DNA of 13,809 nt from an uncultured Collinsella sp. (GCA_902489945.1 CABUBZ010000052.1:1-13809), one strand, 5' to 3'; positions 6,892-13,509 are shown, counted from the stretch's first letter. Notes: generated by a model from the letters alone, not told the origin. Program-made: numbers and translations.

Positions 6892-7881
6892 ATGGTAAGT
6901 ATTGTTCTTGCTAGCCACGGGGACTTGGCAGCTGGAATCAAGCAGACGGGCTCGATGGTCTTTGGCGATCAGCCGTCTGTTGCCGTGGTCTCGCTCGAGC
7001 CGAGCATGGGCCCCGACGACTTCCGTGCCAAGGTCGAGGAAGCAATCGCTTCCTTCGAAGACCAGGAGCAGGTGCTCTTCCTCGTTGATCTGTGGGGCGG
7101 CACGCCGTTCAACCAGATCAGCGGGCTCATCGAGGGCCACGATTCCTGGGCTATCGTCACCGGTGTCAACCTGCCTATGCTCATCGAGGCATATTCGCAG
7201 CGCTTTGACGCAAAGAACACTGCACATGCGATCGCAAAACATCTCGTGACTGAGGCTAAGGCTGGCGTGCGCGTCAAGCCCGAGTCTCTGGAGCCCGAGG
7301 AGAAGAAGCCGGCTGCGGCCGCCGCTGCTCCTGCAGGCGCCATCCCTCCGGGAACGGTCATCGGCGACGGGCACATCAAGATTGCCCACGTCCGTATCGA
7401 CACCCGTCTGCTTCATGGTCAGGTGGCCACCACGTGGACCAAGCAGATCAACCCCAACCGCATCATCGTGGTTTCCGACGGCGTTGCTCACGACGAGCTC
7501 CGCAAGACCATGATCGAGCAGGCTGCCCCTCCGGGAGTCCATGCCAACGTCGTGCCCATCAAGAAGATGGCCGAGGTCGTCAAGGACACGCGCTTTGGTG
7601 ACACCAAGGCCATGCTGCTCTTTGAGAACCCGCAGGATCTGCTCAAGGCCATCGAGGCCGGTGTCGACATCAAGGAAGTCAACATCGGTTCCATGGCTCA
7701 CTCCAAGGGCAAGGTCGTCGTCACCAACGCCGTCGCTATGGGCGATGATGACGTTAAGACTCTCGAGGCCCTCAAGGCCAAGGGCGTCAAGTTCGAGGTC
7801 CGCAAGGTTCCTTCGGATTCCTCCGAGGATCTCGACGCCATGTTGAAGAAAGCTAAGGCCGAACTGGCCGCTCAAGCATAG
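6892..7881 (+). CDS. manX: PTS mannose/fructose/sorbose-family EIIAB
   Basis: This 329-residue cytoplasmic phosphotransferase carries two fused domains. EIIA (about 1-125) has the phospho-acceptor His9 in VLASHGDLA, which takes phosphate from HPr. An Ala/Pro/Glu linker (about 126-152) leads to EIIB (about 155-325) with its phospho-His175 in RIDTRLLHGQV, which passes phosphate to the incoming sugar. AAAGGAGG lies 7 nt before ATG 6892; a GTG directly upstream is in frame but too close to that site. It is the first of four same-strand genes with EIIC, EIID and DUF956, the order of the mannose-class manXYZ/manLMN operons. The single-chain EIIAB agrees with the glucose/mannose branch. Substrate choice cannot be read from sequence; manL is the equivalent name in Gram-positive bacteria. 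Confidence 0.95.
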   Translation: MVSIVLASHGDLAAGIKQTGSMVFGDQPSVAVVSLEPSMGPDDFRAKVEEAIASFEDQEQVLFLVDLWGGTPFNQISGLIEGHDSWAIVTGVNLPMLIEAYSQRFDAKNTAHAIAKHLVTEAKAGVRVKPESLEPEEKKPAAAAAAPAGAIPPGTVIGDGHIKIAHVRIDTRLLHGQVATTWTKQINPNRIIVVSDGVAHDELRKTMIEQAAPPGVHANVVPIKKMAEVVKDTRFGDTKAMLLFENPQDLLKAIEAGVDIKEVNIGSMAHSKGKVVVTNAVAMGDDDVKTLEALKAKGVKFEVRKVPSDSSEDLDAMLKKAKAELAAQA

Positions 7882-7899
7882 TAAAGGAGGGTCCGATAC

Positions 7900-8718
7900 A
7901 TGTCTGCAATCACTATTCTGCTTGTTGCGATTGTCGCGTTGCTTGCCGGTATGGAAGGCATTCTGGATGAGTTCCAGTTCCATCAGCCGCTCGTGGCATG
8001 CACGCTTATCGGTCTCGTAACCGGTCACCTTCAGGAGGGCATCCTCCTGGGCGGTTCGCTCCAGATGATGGCCCTTGGCTGGGCTAACGTCGGCGCCGCT
8101 GTCGCGCCTGACGCCGCTCTGGCCTCGGTCGCTTCTTCGATCATCATGGTGCTCGCCCTCAACGGTGGCGCCACCGATTCGTCCAAGGCCGTTACCACCG
8201 CTATCGCCGTCGCCGTCCCGCTGTCGGTCGCTGGTCTGTTCCTGACCATGATCTGCCGTACCATTGCTACCGCTATCGCTCACGCCATGGACGGTTGCGC
8301 CGAGAAGGGCGACTTCTCCGGCATCGAGCGCTGGCAGTATGCTGCCATCCTCATGCAGGGCCTTCGTATCGCCATCCCGGCAGTGCTTCTGTGCATCATC
8401 CCGGCCGAGGCTGTTACCAACGCGCTTAACGCTATGCCCGACTGGCTGTCCGGCGGCATGGCTGTCGGCGGCGGCATGGTCGCTTCCGTCGGTTACGCCA
8501 TGGTCATCAACATGATGGCCACCAAGGAGACCTGGCCGTTCTTCATCCTCGGCTTTGTCCTTGCTGCCATCCCTCAGCTCACGCTGATCGCCCTTGGCCT
8601 CATCGGCATCTCCCTTGCCCTCATCTACCTTGGCCTTAAGGATCTGGCCAAGCAGGGTGGCGGCATGGGCGGTGGCTCCGGCGACCCGCTCGGCGACATT
8701 CTGAACGATTACGAGTAG
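7900..8718 (+). CDS. manY: PTS mannose/fructose/sorbose-family EIIC membrane subunit
   Basis: This 272-residue membrane protein has several hydrophobic helices with the Gly-rich, amphipathic pattern of EIIC-Man (for example GLVTGHLQEGILLGGSLQMM at about 38-57). With EIID it forms the sugar-conducting channel. It ends in a flexible Gly-rich tail (GGGMGGGSGDP). AAAGGAGG lies 9 nt before ATG 7900 and only 18 nt separate it from the EIIAB stop, so the two are co-transcribed. Arginine codons here and in its PTS neighbours are CGC/CGT, in contrast to the island genes downstream. Confidence 0.95.
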   Translation: MSAITILLVAIVALLAGMEGILDEFQFHQPLVACTLIGLVTGHLQEGILLGGSLQMMALGWANVGAAVAPDAALASVASSIIMVLALNGGATDSSKAVTTAIAVAVPLSVAGLFLTMICRTIATAIAHAMDGCAEKGDFSGIERWQYAAILMQGLRIAIPAVLLCIIPAEAVTNALNAMPDWLSGGMAVGGGMVASVGYAMVINMMATKETWPFFILGFVLAAIPQLTLIALGLIGISLALIYLGLKDLAKQGGGMGGGSGDPLGDILNDYE

Positions 8719-8734
8719 GAGGGGAGTGATACAT

Positions 8735-9655
8735 ATGGCAGAGAACAAGATTCAGCTCACCAAGGCTGACCGCAAGAAGGTTTGCTTCCGTCATCAGTTC
8801 CTTCAGGGCTCGTGGAACTACGAGCGTATGCAGAACGGCGGCTGGTGCTTCGCAATGATCCCTGCGATCAAGAAGCTCTACACCAGCAAGGATGACCAGA
8901 TTGCCGCTCTTAAGCGCCACCTGGAGTTCTATAACACCCACCCCTATGTTTCCGCCCCCGTCATTGGCGTTACCCTCGCTCTCGAGGAGGAGCGCGCCAA
9001 CGGTGCCCCGATTGACGACGTCGCCATTCAGGGCGTCAAGGTCGGTATGATGGGCCCGCTCGCCGGCGTCGGCGACCCCGTCTTCTGGTTCACCCTTCGC
9101 CCGATTCTGGGCGCTCTGGGCGCTTCCCTGGCCATGTCCGGCAGCATCGTCGGTCCGCTGCTGTTCTTCTTCGCGTGGAACATCATCCGTTACGCTTTCC
9201 TGTGGTACACGCAGGAGTTTGGCTACAAGGTCGGCTCCTCCATCGCCAAGGACCTCTCCGGTGGTCTGATGGGCAAGGTCACCGAGGGCGCTTCCATCCT
9301 GGGTATGTTCATCATCGGCGCCCTGGTCGAGCGCTGGGTGTCCATTTCCTTCACCCCGATCGTCTCCACGGTCAAGCAGTCTGCTGGCGCCTTTATCGAC
9401 TGGGCTAGCCTGCCCTCCGGTTCCGAGGGTATCAAGGAAGCGCTGACGATGTACAACTCCGTCGGTGCTACCGCCCTTGATCAGATGAAGGTCACCACGC
9501 TTCAGGCCAACCTCGATCAGCTCATCCCCGGCCTTGCCGCCGTGTGCCTGACCCTGCTGGTCTGCAAGCTCCTCAAGAAGAAGGTCAGCCCGATCGTCAT
9601 CATCCTGGCTCTCTTCGCCGTCGGCATCATCGGTCGCTTCTGCGGCTTCATGTAA
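8735..9655 (+). CDS. manZ: PTS mannose/fructose/sorbose-family EIID membrane subunit
   Basis: This 306-residue protein has family signatures FLQGSWNYERMQ (about 24-35) and MMGPLAGVGDPVFWFTLRP (about 105-123). Hydrophobic helices follow, including one near 132-160 and a final pair near 255-305. It completes the permease with EIIC. The chosen start is ATG 8735, preceded by AGGAGGGG; a GTG at 8726 overlaps that site. The gap from EIIC is 16 nt. The next gene, DUF956, lies 120 nt away beyond a hairpin. Confidence 0.95.
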   Translation: MAENKIQLTKADRKKVCFRHQFLQGSWNYERMQNGGWCFAMIPAIKKLYTSKDDQIAALKRHLEFYNTHPYVSAPVIGVTLALEEERANGAPIDDVAIQGVKVGMMGPLAGVGDPVFWFTLRPILGALGASLAMSGSIVGPLLFFFAWNIIRYAFLWYTQEFGYKVGSSIAKDLSGGLMGKVTEGASILGMFIIGALVERWVSISFTPIVSTVKQSAGAFIDWASLPSGSEGIKEALTMYNSVGATALDQMKVTTLQANLDQLIPGLAAVCLTLLVCKLLKKKVSPIVIILALFAVGIIGRFCGFM

Positions 9656-9711
9656 GCACGCTTCGGCTTAAGACCGAGAATTGCTAGGCAAGGGCTTTTG
9701 AGCCATTGAAA

Positions 9712-9757
9712 CGGACCGCACCCGGTGGGTACACTGGATGCGGTCCGATTGTTTTAT
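9712..9757 (+). terminator. Terminator-like hairpin between EIID and DUF956, possible attenuator
   Basis: CGGACCGCA (9712-9720) pairs perfectly with TGCGGTCCG (9739-9747). The 18-nt loop can form an inner ACCC/GGGT stem, and a T-rich tail, ATTGTTTTATTTG, follows. The ribosome site and ATG of the DUF956 gene come directly after, so this probably reduces rather than stops transcription into that gene. Confidence 0.65.
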
Positions 9758-9775
9758 TTGGAGGGCGAGGCGCGC

Positions 9776-10174
9776 ATGGCGCAATCTCAGAACAGCACGG
9801 TCGATTTGGCAACGCCGGCAACCTGCCTGATGGGGCTTACCAGCCACGGTAACGTGATGGTGGGCAATAAGGCGTTTGAGTACTATAACGAGCGCAATCC
9901 CGAGGATTATATTCAAATCCCGTGGGATGAGGTCGACTATATTGCCGCCGAGGTTTTGCGCGGCACCAAGAAGATCACGCGTTTTGCCATCTTCACCAAG
10001 GACAACGGTCACTTTACGTTTTCGACGCGCGACGACAAAGAGACGCTTCGTGCGGTCCGCAAGTACGTTGACGAGGATAAGCTTGTGCGTTCGCCCGACT
10101 TTATCGACGTAACGACCAAGGGCGCCAAGAGCATCCCTGCTGCCATCAAAAGCCTCTTTCACAAAGGCGACTAG
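9776..10174 (+). CDS. manO: DUF956 family protein, mannose PTS accessory (ManO-like)
   Basis: This is a 132-residue soluble protein. Its sequence (ATCLMGLTSHGNVMVGNKAFEYYN early on, then a PWDEVDYI segment and a C-terminal FTFSTRDDKETLRAVRKYV) and its place directly after EIID match DUF956, which in Gram-positive bacteria is the last gene of manLMN operons and is called ManO. Its biochemical role is not settled; a regulatory role in the PTS has been proposed. GGAGGGCGAGG precedes ATG 9776; the frame is open to 9725, but that would place the start inside the upstream hairpin. It has no membrane segment or Cys motif. It ends just before a strong terminator, so it closes the operon. Confidence 0.9.
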   Translation: MAQSQNSTVDLATPATCLMGLTSHGNVMVGNKAFEYYNERNPEDYIQIPWDEVDYIAAEVLRGTKKITRFAIFTKDNGHFTFSTRDDKETLRAVRKYVDEDKLVRSPDFIDVTTKGAKSIPAAIKSLFHKGD

Positions 10175-10192
10175 TCGTCTGCGATAGATGGC

Positions 10193-10242
10193 GGAAAATG
10201 CATCCCGGAATTCGTTCTCATTCCGGGATGCATTTTCCTTTT
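10193..10242 (+). terminator. Strong Rho-independent terminator of the PTS operon
   Basis: A perfect 19-bp stem (10193-10211 with 10220-10238) has an 8-nt loop, followed by TTTTG. It starts 18 bp after the DUF956 stop. It has A-rich and T-rich flanks and may also work on the other strand. Confidence 0.9.
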
Positions 10243-10370
10243 GAGCGCCAGTTGGGAAAGCTTGTCCCATTTTTTAGCCGAATACCGGGATGGAATTTCC
10301 CTTACATGTGGTTAGAGGAAACCCCATCCCATTATTTTGCGTTATTCTGGGTTATAATTTTCCGTTATTG

Positions 10371-10408
10371 AGAAGGCTCTACGGCGATAATTCGCTGCAG
10401 AGCCTTCT
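10371..10408. other. Hairpin in the gap upstream of tRNA-Arg
   Basis: AGAAGGCTCT (10371-10380) pairs perfectly with 10399-10408. Continuing inward, all but one position can pair (A10381/C10398 mismatch), giving an approximately 17-bp stem with a TAAT loop. No T-run follows on either strand. A TATAAT lies upstream at 10353-10358 without a good -35. The rest of 10243-10466 shows no gene. Confidence 0.4.
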
Positions 10409-10415
10409 TGATGAG

Positions 10416-10436
10416 TGGCCATGCGCTACATGGCCA
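10416..10436. other. Short perfect inverted repeat before tRNA-Arg
   Basis: TGGCCATG-CGCTA-CATGGCCA has 8-bp arms and a 5-nt loop. It ends 31 bp before the tRNA and overlaps where the -35 region would lie if TACACT (10451-10456) is the tRNA -10 element. Confidence 0.4.
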
Positions 10437-10466
10437 AGGGGCAAATCTGCTACACTAGTACAACAT

Positions 10467-10542
10467 GCCTCCGTAGCTCAGGGGATAGAGCACCGCTCTC
10501 CTAAAGCGGGTGTCGACGGTTCGAATCCGCCCGGGGGCACCA
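10467..10542 (+). tRNA. tRNA-Arg(CCU)
   Basis: The 76-nt cloverleaf has acceptor arms GCCTCCG and CGGGGGC with an encoded ACCA end. The D-arm sequence is AGCTCAGGGGATAGAGC, the anticodon stem is CCGCT/AGCGG around loop CTCCTAA (anticodon CCT at 10500-10502), and the T-arm is CGACGGTTCGAATCCGCCCG. It reads AGG codons. Its 3' part is repeated at 13694, marking it as the attachment site of the island downstream. A likely -10 (TACACT) lies at 10451-10456. Confidence 0.95.
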
Positions 10543-10583
10543 GGGAATATGACGGCGTCGCGGGAGCGGCGCCGTTTCTGGTT
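10520..10583. repeat. Left 64-bp direct repeat (att-like) of the island
   Basis: This segment starts in the T-loop of tRNA-Arg, runs through the CCA end and includes the terminator. It recurs at 13694-13757 with 62 of 64 identities (differences at 10563 and 10578), an offset of 3,174 bp. Tyrosine recombinases commonly use such tRNA 3' ends as attachment sites. Confidence 0.9.
10552..10577 (+). terminator. Terminator of tRNA-Arg
   Basis: ACGGCGTCGC (10552-10561) pairs with GCGGCGCCGT (10566-10575), including one U-G pair, with loop GGGA and a short TTT tail. The duplicate at 13726-13753 has loop GTGA and a longer TTTTT tail. Confidence 0.8.
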
Positions 10584-10596
10584 TGCGGGGGCCGCC

Positions 10597-10622
10597 GGCG
10601 GATTCGGGCCGTCGACACCCGC
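10597..10622. repeat. Inverted partial copy of tRNA-Arg(CCU)
   Basis: The reverse complement of this 26-bp segment matches tRNA positions 10506-10531 (3' side of the anticodon stem, variable region and T-arm) at 24 of 26 positions. The two differences turn TT into CC in the T-loop. It lies 54 bp after the tRNA and could pair with it in an unprocessed transcript. Confidence 0.8.
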
Positions 10623-10632
10623 GTCACCAATT
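10608..10632. repeat. 25-bp direct repeat, left copy
   Basis: This 25-bp segment is identical to 13651-13675. It partly overlaps the inverted tRNA copy. With the outer 64-bp repeats it gives the island two nested layers of end repeats. Confidence 0.85.
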
Positions 10633-10750
10633 GCGTCTAGAGCCCTCCGGTAGAGTGTCCAAGCCCTAAAGCCCAGTTGATGCTACGGGGTTTAGAGGCG
10701 GACTGAAGCAAGGGGAAGACATGTCCGCTCGGGGTGATAGACTAACGCTG

Positions 10751-10759
10751 TGGTAAATA
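10751..10759 (+). promoter_or_regulatory. Candidate extended -10 promoter of the RM operon
   Basis: TGGTAAATA fits an extended -10 element 41 bp before the methyltransferase ATG. A TTGA-N7-TCAA inverted repeat (10769-10783) and GGACA (10762-10766) follow within the presumed leader, where an autoregulator could bind. No strong -35 or ribosome site is visible. Confidence 0.3.
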
Positions 10760-10799
10760 CAGGACAGTTTGACCGTTTTTCAACCAAGATAGGCGTCCC

Positions 10800-11948
10800 A
10801 TGCAACTAAATGCAGCTGATATAGCGCAAAAGAGAATTGACCTCGGCCTCACCCAAAAGGAGTTCGCCGCCGCCCTTGGTATGGGCTCGTCTGGCGAACG
10901 CACCGTTCGGCGCTGGGAGTCTGGGGATACTAGTCCAACGGCGGCTGAATGCGCCTTTATCGCATCGCTCGATGCGGGGGCTCCATTTGACCAAGGGGAG
11001 CGCAGCGACGCGCCTTTTACCTTCTGCGATCTCTTCGCGGGCATCGGCGGTATACGAATGCCGTTCCAGGAGCTTGGCGGTAGGTGCGTCTTCTCTTGCG
11101 AGTGGGATAAGTTCGCCCAGAAAACCTACCGGATGAACTATGGAGAGACCCCGGCGGGCGACATCCGTCAGGTCGCATCAAACGATATACCGGACTTCGA
11201 TGTCCTGCTCGCAGGCTTTCCTTGTCAGCCATTCTCCCTTGCAGGCGTTTCGAAGAAGCAATCTTTGGGGAGACCCACCGGCTTTGAGGATAAAACGCAG
11301 GGAACCCTCTTTTTCGAGGTCGCTCGCATCATACGCGACAAGCGCCCGAAGGCCTTCTTGCTTGAGAACGTTAAGAACCTTACGAGTCACGACGGCGGGA
11401 AGACCTTCAAGGTCATACGACAGACGCTTGAGGAGGACCTTGGATACCATATTTTCTGGAAAGTGCTTGATTCAAAAAACTGGACGTGCCAGCACAGGGA
11501 GCGCATCTACATCGTGGGGTTCAGGGAGGAAGTTCCCTTCTCGTGGGATGACCTTGAGGTGCCGGGACCGGGACATACGCTAGGGGAAATCCTCGAAGAG
11601 CAACCAAACGAACGCTACACCATTTCGGATAAGCTATGGGCCTATCTGCGCGCCTATCGCGAAAAGCATGAGGCGGCGGGCCACGGCTTTGGATACTCGA
11701 TGGTCGGCCCAGAGGACACGACAAGGACGCTTTCCGCCCGGTACCACAAGGATGGCAGCGAGATTCTGGTCGGGCAGGAAGGAAAAAACCCTCGTAAACT
11801 CACTCCCCGCGAATGCGCGCGCCTGCAAGGATTTCCCGATGAGTTCATCATCCCGGTGTCGGATACTCAGGCATACAGGCAGTTCGGCAACTCCGTGACC
11901 GTGCCGGTCGTGCGCTCGGTCGCGAAGTTGATGATGGAGGTGTTCTAG
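10800..11948 (+). CDS. DNA (cytosine-5-)-methyltransferase, Dcm/M.EcoRII-like, with N-terminal HTH
   Basis: This 382-residue enzyme should methylate C5 of a cytosine in the site cut by the endonuclease next door. Residues 7-50 form an XRE-type helix-turn-helix (LGLTQKEFAAALG...RTVRRWESG). Then come the C5-MTase motifs: I FAGIGG (79-84), IV with catalytic Cys142 in FPCQPFSLAGVS, VI ENV (189-191), VIII QHRER (231-235), a target-recognition region (about 250-330), and RQFGNSV near the C-terminus. The sequence around motif IV (GVSKKQSLGR) and TLSARY...GxEIL closely resembles E. coli Dcm and M.EcoRII, which recognise CCWGG; the specificity is inference. N-terminal HTH domains in related enzymes (M.EcoRII, M.SsoII) repress their own promoter. 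One base separates it from the endonuclease gene. It uses five AGG, two AGA and five ATA codons, unlike the PTS genes. Confidence 0.95.
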   Translation: MQLNAADIAQKRIDLGLTQKEFAAALGMGSSGERTVRRWESGDTSPTAAECAFIASLDAGAPFDQGERSDAPFTFCDLFAGIGGIRMPFQELGGRCVFSCEWDKFAQKTYRMNYGETPAGDIRQVASNDIPDFDVLLAGFPCQPFSLAGVSKKQSLGRPTGFEDKTQGTLFFEVARIIRDKRPKAFLLENVKNLTSHDGGKTFKVIRQTLEEDLGYHIFWKVLDSKNWTCQHRERIYIVGFREEVPFSWDDLEVPGPGHTLGEILEEQPNERYTISDKLWAYLRAYREKHEAAGHGFGYSMVGPEDTTRTLSARYHKDGSEILVGQEGKNPRKLTPRECARLQGFPDEFIIPVSDTQAYRQFGNSVTVPVVRSVAKLMMEVF

Positions 11949-11949
11949 G

Positions 11950-13164
11950 ATGGACTATGGAGTACTTGGCGCGTATTTTGACGGTGCTGTCGCGAAAACC
12001 CTCGCGGGCGTTGACATCATGGGGGCCAATAAAAGCCACCAGCACGAATTCAACGGCGTGGGGCCTTTGCGCGCGCTTTTCGGAGACGATGACATAAAGG
12101 GGATGCGAACTACCTTCGCATATCTCGATGATGGTGCAGACCCTATATTCGACCATGGTTATACCACTTGGTACGACGCCCGCAGGAAGCATCCAACTAG
12201 AACTGAGTATAGGCTCTACTACAACGATAATGCTGCCATGGGCATGGCCCGTCCGGGCGACCTCATGGTTTTGGCCCTACACGAAGCCAAGGAGGTCGTA
12301 ATCCTATTTGCCCGAGCGGGGAGTACGGCGGAATCTCAAGTTCGCTGGCTCTTCGCGCTCGACGGGGTTGGCGAGAAGGGTTTTACGCCCTCTGCTCGGG
12401 AGGATACGCGCATCACGTCGATCGCCGCAAGGATTTTGGAGTCCATCGGCATCGAAGTTAGCATGCCGATCGCAGCGGAGAACTTCCTCGACGGTATGAT
12501 CGAGAAATTCGGCGAGTCCTTCCCCAAAGGGGCAGACTTCTCAGCCTACTCAGCTTCCACCCTTGGAAAGCTCGATTGGACGGGCGACCCGGATGGCTGC
12601 TTGGTCGCTTGTTACGAACGCGAAGAGATGCTGTTCCGCGTCTTCGAGCGGCATCTCTTGGAGCGCGACCTCGCGCCATACCTTGGCTCGGCGCTTGATG
12701 TTGATGGCGTGCTGCGCACCACTATGTCGGCCTTCCAGCGCCGCAAGTCCCGTGCGGGGACGGCGTTCGAGAATCAACTCTCGATGCTATTCGATGCTAG
12801 GGGCATACGCTACTCGGCGCAGAAATACACCGAGGGCAAATCAAAGCCGGATTTCATCTTTCCCTCTATTGACGATTACCACGACCCCAAGTTCCCTGTC
12901 GCTCGACTGACGATGCTCGGTGCCAAGACAACCATCAAGGAGCGTTGGCGTCAGGTGCTTGATGAGGCTGACAGAATCGAGGACAAGCATCTTGTAACAC
13001 TTGAGCCCGCCGTAAGTGAGGATTACACACGAGCTATGGCTAAGGACAGGCTCAGCCTCGTTGTGCCCTCATCGCTGTTCGAAACCTACACGCCCGCGCA
13101 AAGGGAATGGCTCATGAGCGTCAACGACTTCTGCAGGCTGGTAGAAGCCCGACAGCACGAGTAG
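11950..13164 (+). CDS. EcoRII-like type IIE restriction endonuclease
   Basis: This protein is 404 residues, the same length as EcoRII. The N-terminal part (about 1-170) should be the EcoRII effector DNA-binding domain. The C-terminal part (about 245-404) has the EcoRII catalytic core: RRKSRAGTAFENQL (about 262-275), then KPDFIFPS with Asp301, and LGAKTTIKERWRQVL with Lys326 and Arg332, followed by Glu339 in DEADRIEDKHLVTLEP. These fall two residues after the positions I recall for EcoRII (299, 324, 330, 337), so the PD-(D/E)XK site looks intact. EcoRII-type enzymes need two copies of CCWGG, one acting as an allosteric effector. ATG 11950 follows the methyltransferase stop after one base, so translation is probably coupled. 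AGG and AGA codons are frequent, a sign of transfer. A strong terminator follows. Confidence 0.93.
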   Translation: MDYGVLGAYFDGAVAKTLAGVDIMGANKSHQHEFNGVGPLRALFGDDDIKGMRTTFAYLDDGADPIFDHGYTTWYDARRKHPTRTEYRLYYNDNAAMGMARPGDLMVLALHEAKEVVILFARAGSTAESQVRWLFALDGVGEKGFTPSAREDTRITSIAARILESIGIEVSMPIAAENFLDGMIEKFGESFPKGADFSAYSASTLGKLDWTGDPDGCLVACYEREEMLFRVFERHLLERDLAPYLGSALDVDGVLRTTMSAFQRRKSRAGTAFENQLSMLFDARGIRYSAQKYTEGKSKPDFIFPSIDDYHDPKFPVARLTMLGAKTTIKERWRQVLDEADRIEDKHLVTLEPAVSEDYTRAMAKDRLSLVVPSSLFETYTPAQREWLMSVNDFCRLVEARQHE

Positions 13165-13190
13165 AACCACGAGACGTTTTTTAGAAATGA

Positions 13191-13226
13191 GGCCGGAGAC
13201 CAGTTGAGTCTCCGGTCTTCTTTTTT
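13191..13226 (+). terminator. Rho-independent terminator of the RM operon
   Basis: GGCCGGAGAC (13191-13200) pairs with GTCTCCGGTC (13208-13217), including one G-U pair, with a 7-nt loop, then TTCTTTTTT. Its T-run is exactly where the neighbouring ATPase reading frame loses family similarity. Confidence 0.88.
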
Positions 13227-13401
13227 CACTCGCAACAGATTCGTCGATCACGAGGTGGGATTTGTATTTGGACTGCGCAAACTCTTGGGCAAGGGTGCTT
13301 TTTCCAACGCGGCGGGCCCCCTCGAGCATGATGGCTCGGGATCCATTGCTCGCTTTCCAATCGAGGAGTTTATTGTAGGCCGTACGTCTGAATACTGACA
13401 T
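13225..13401 (-). pseudogene. 5' stub of an AAA-type ATPase (AAA_14/DUF4143-like)
   Basis: From ATG 13401 on the minus strand about 59 residues look like the start of an AAA_14/DUF4143 ATPase. They read MSVFRRTAYNKLLDWK, then Walker A GARRVGKST (28-36), then a KSHLVID strand. Intact members are roughly 400 residues or more. Similarity ends after VASE at about 13225, where the frame runs into the RM terminator and antisense of the endonuclease. No Walker B, sensor or C-terminal domain remains, so this is a remnant. The breakpoint marks one edge of the RM insertion or a deletion. Confidence 0.75.
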
Positions 13402-13424
13402 GATTGCCCAATCTAGCTGCTGTA

Positions 13425-13509
13425 TACACGAAATGGGAAGTGTGGTTACCTGATTCAATACACGAAATGGGAAGTATATACAGGCCCTTTTCTACACGAA
13501 ATGGGAAGT
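13425..13509. repeat. Three 17-bp direct repeats at an exact 34-bp period
   Basis: TACACGAAATGGGAAGT occurs perfectly at 13425-13441, 13459-13475 and 13493-13509, separated by two unrelated 17-bp spacers. They sit 24-108 bp upstream of the ATPase stub start, in its promoter region (reading ACTTCCCATTTCGTGTA on that strand). Units this short do not support a CRISPR. Cooperative binding sites for a regulator, or for the ATPase system itself, are more likely. Confidence 0.9.

Noticed and set aside
6811..8748. A 645-codon open frame antisense to the PTS EIIAB and EIIC genes
   Set aside because: The plus strand carries unmistakable PTS proteins with good ribosome sites. The antisense product is repetitive and Asp/His/Gly-rich, typical of a shadow frame.
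10290..10640. A 116-codon frame across the tRNA-Arg gene
   Set aside because: It reads straight through the tRNA and its terminator and has no domain, so it is not a gene.
13069..13458. Full 129-codon frame as an intact small protein
   Set aside because: Only the ATPase-like 59 residues from 13401 have meaning. The rest is antisense to the endonuclease and its terminator, so it is annotated as a pseudogene stub.
13425..13509. Possible short CRISPR array
   Set aside because: There are only three 17-bp units and 17-bp spacers, below normal CRISPR dimensions, with no cas genes nearby. A binding-site array in a promoter fits better.
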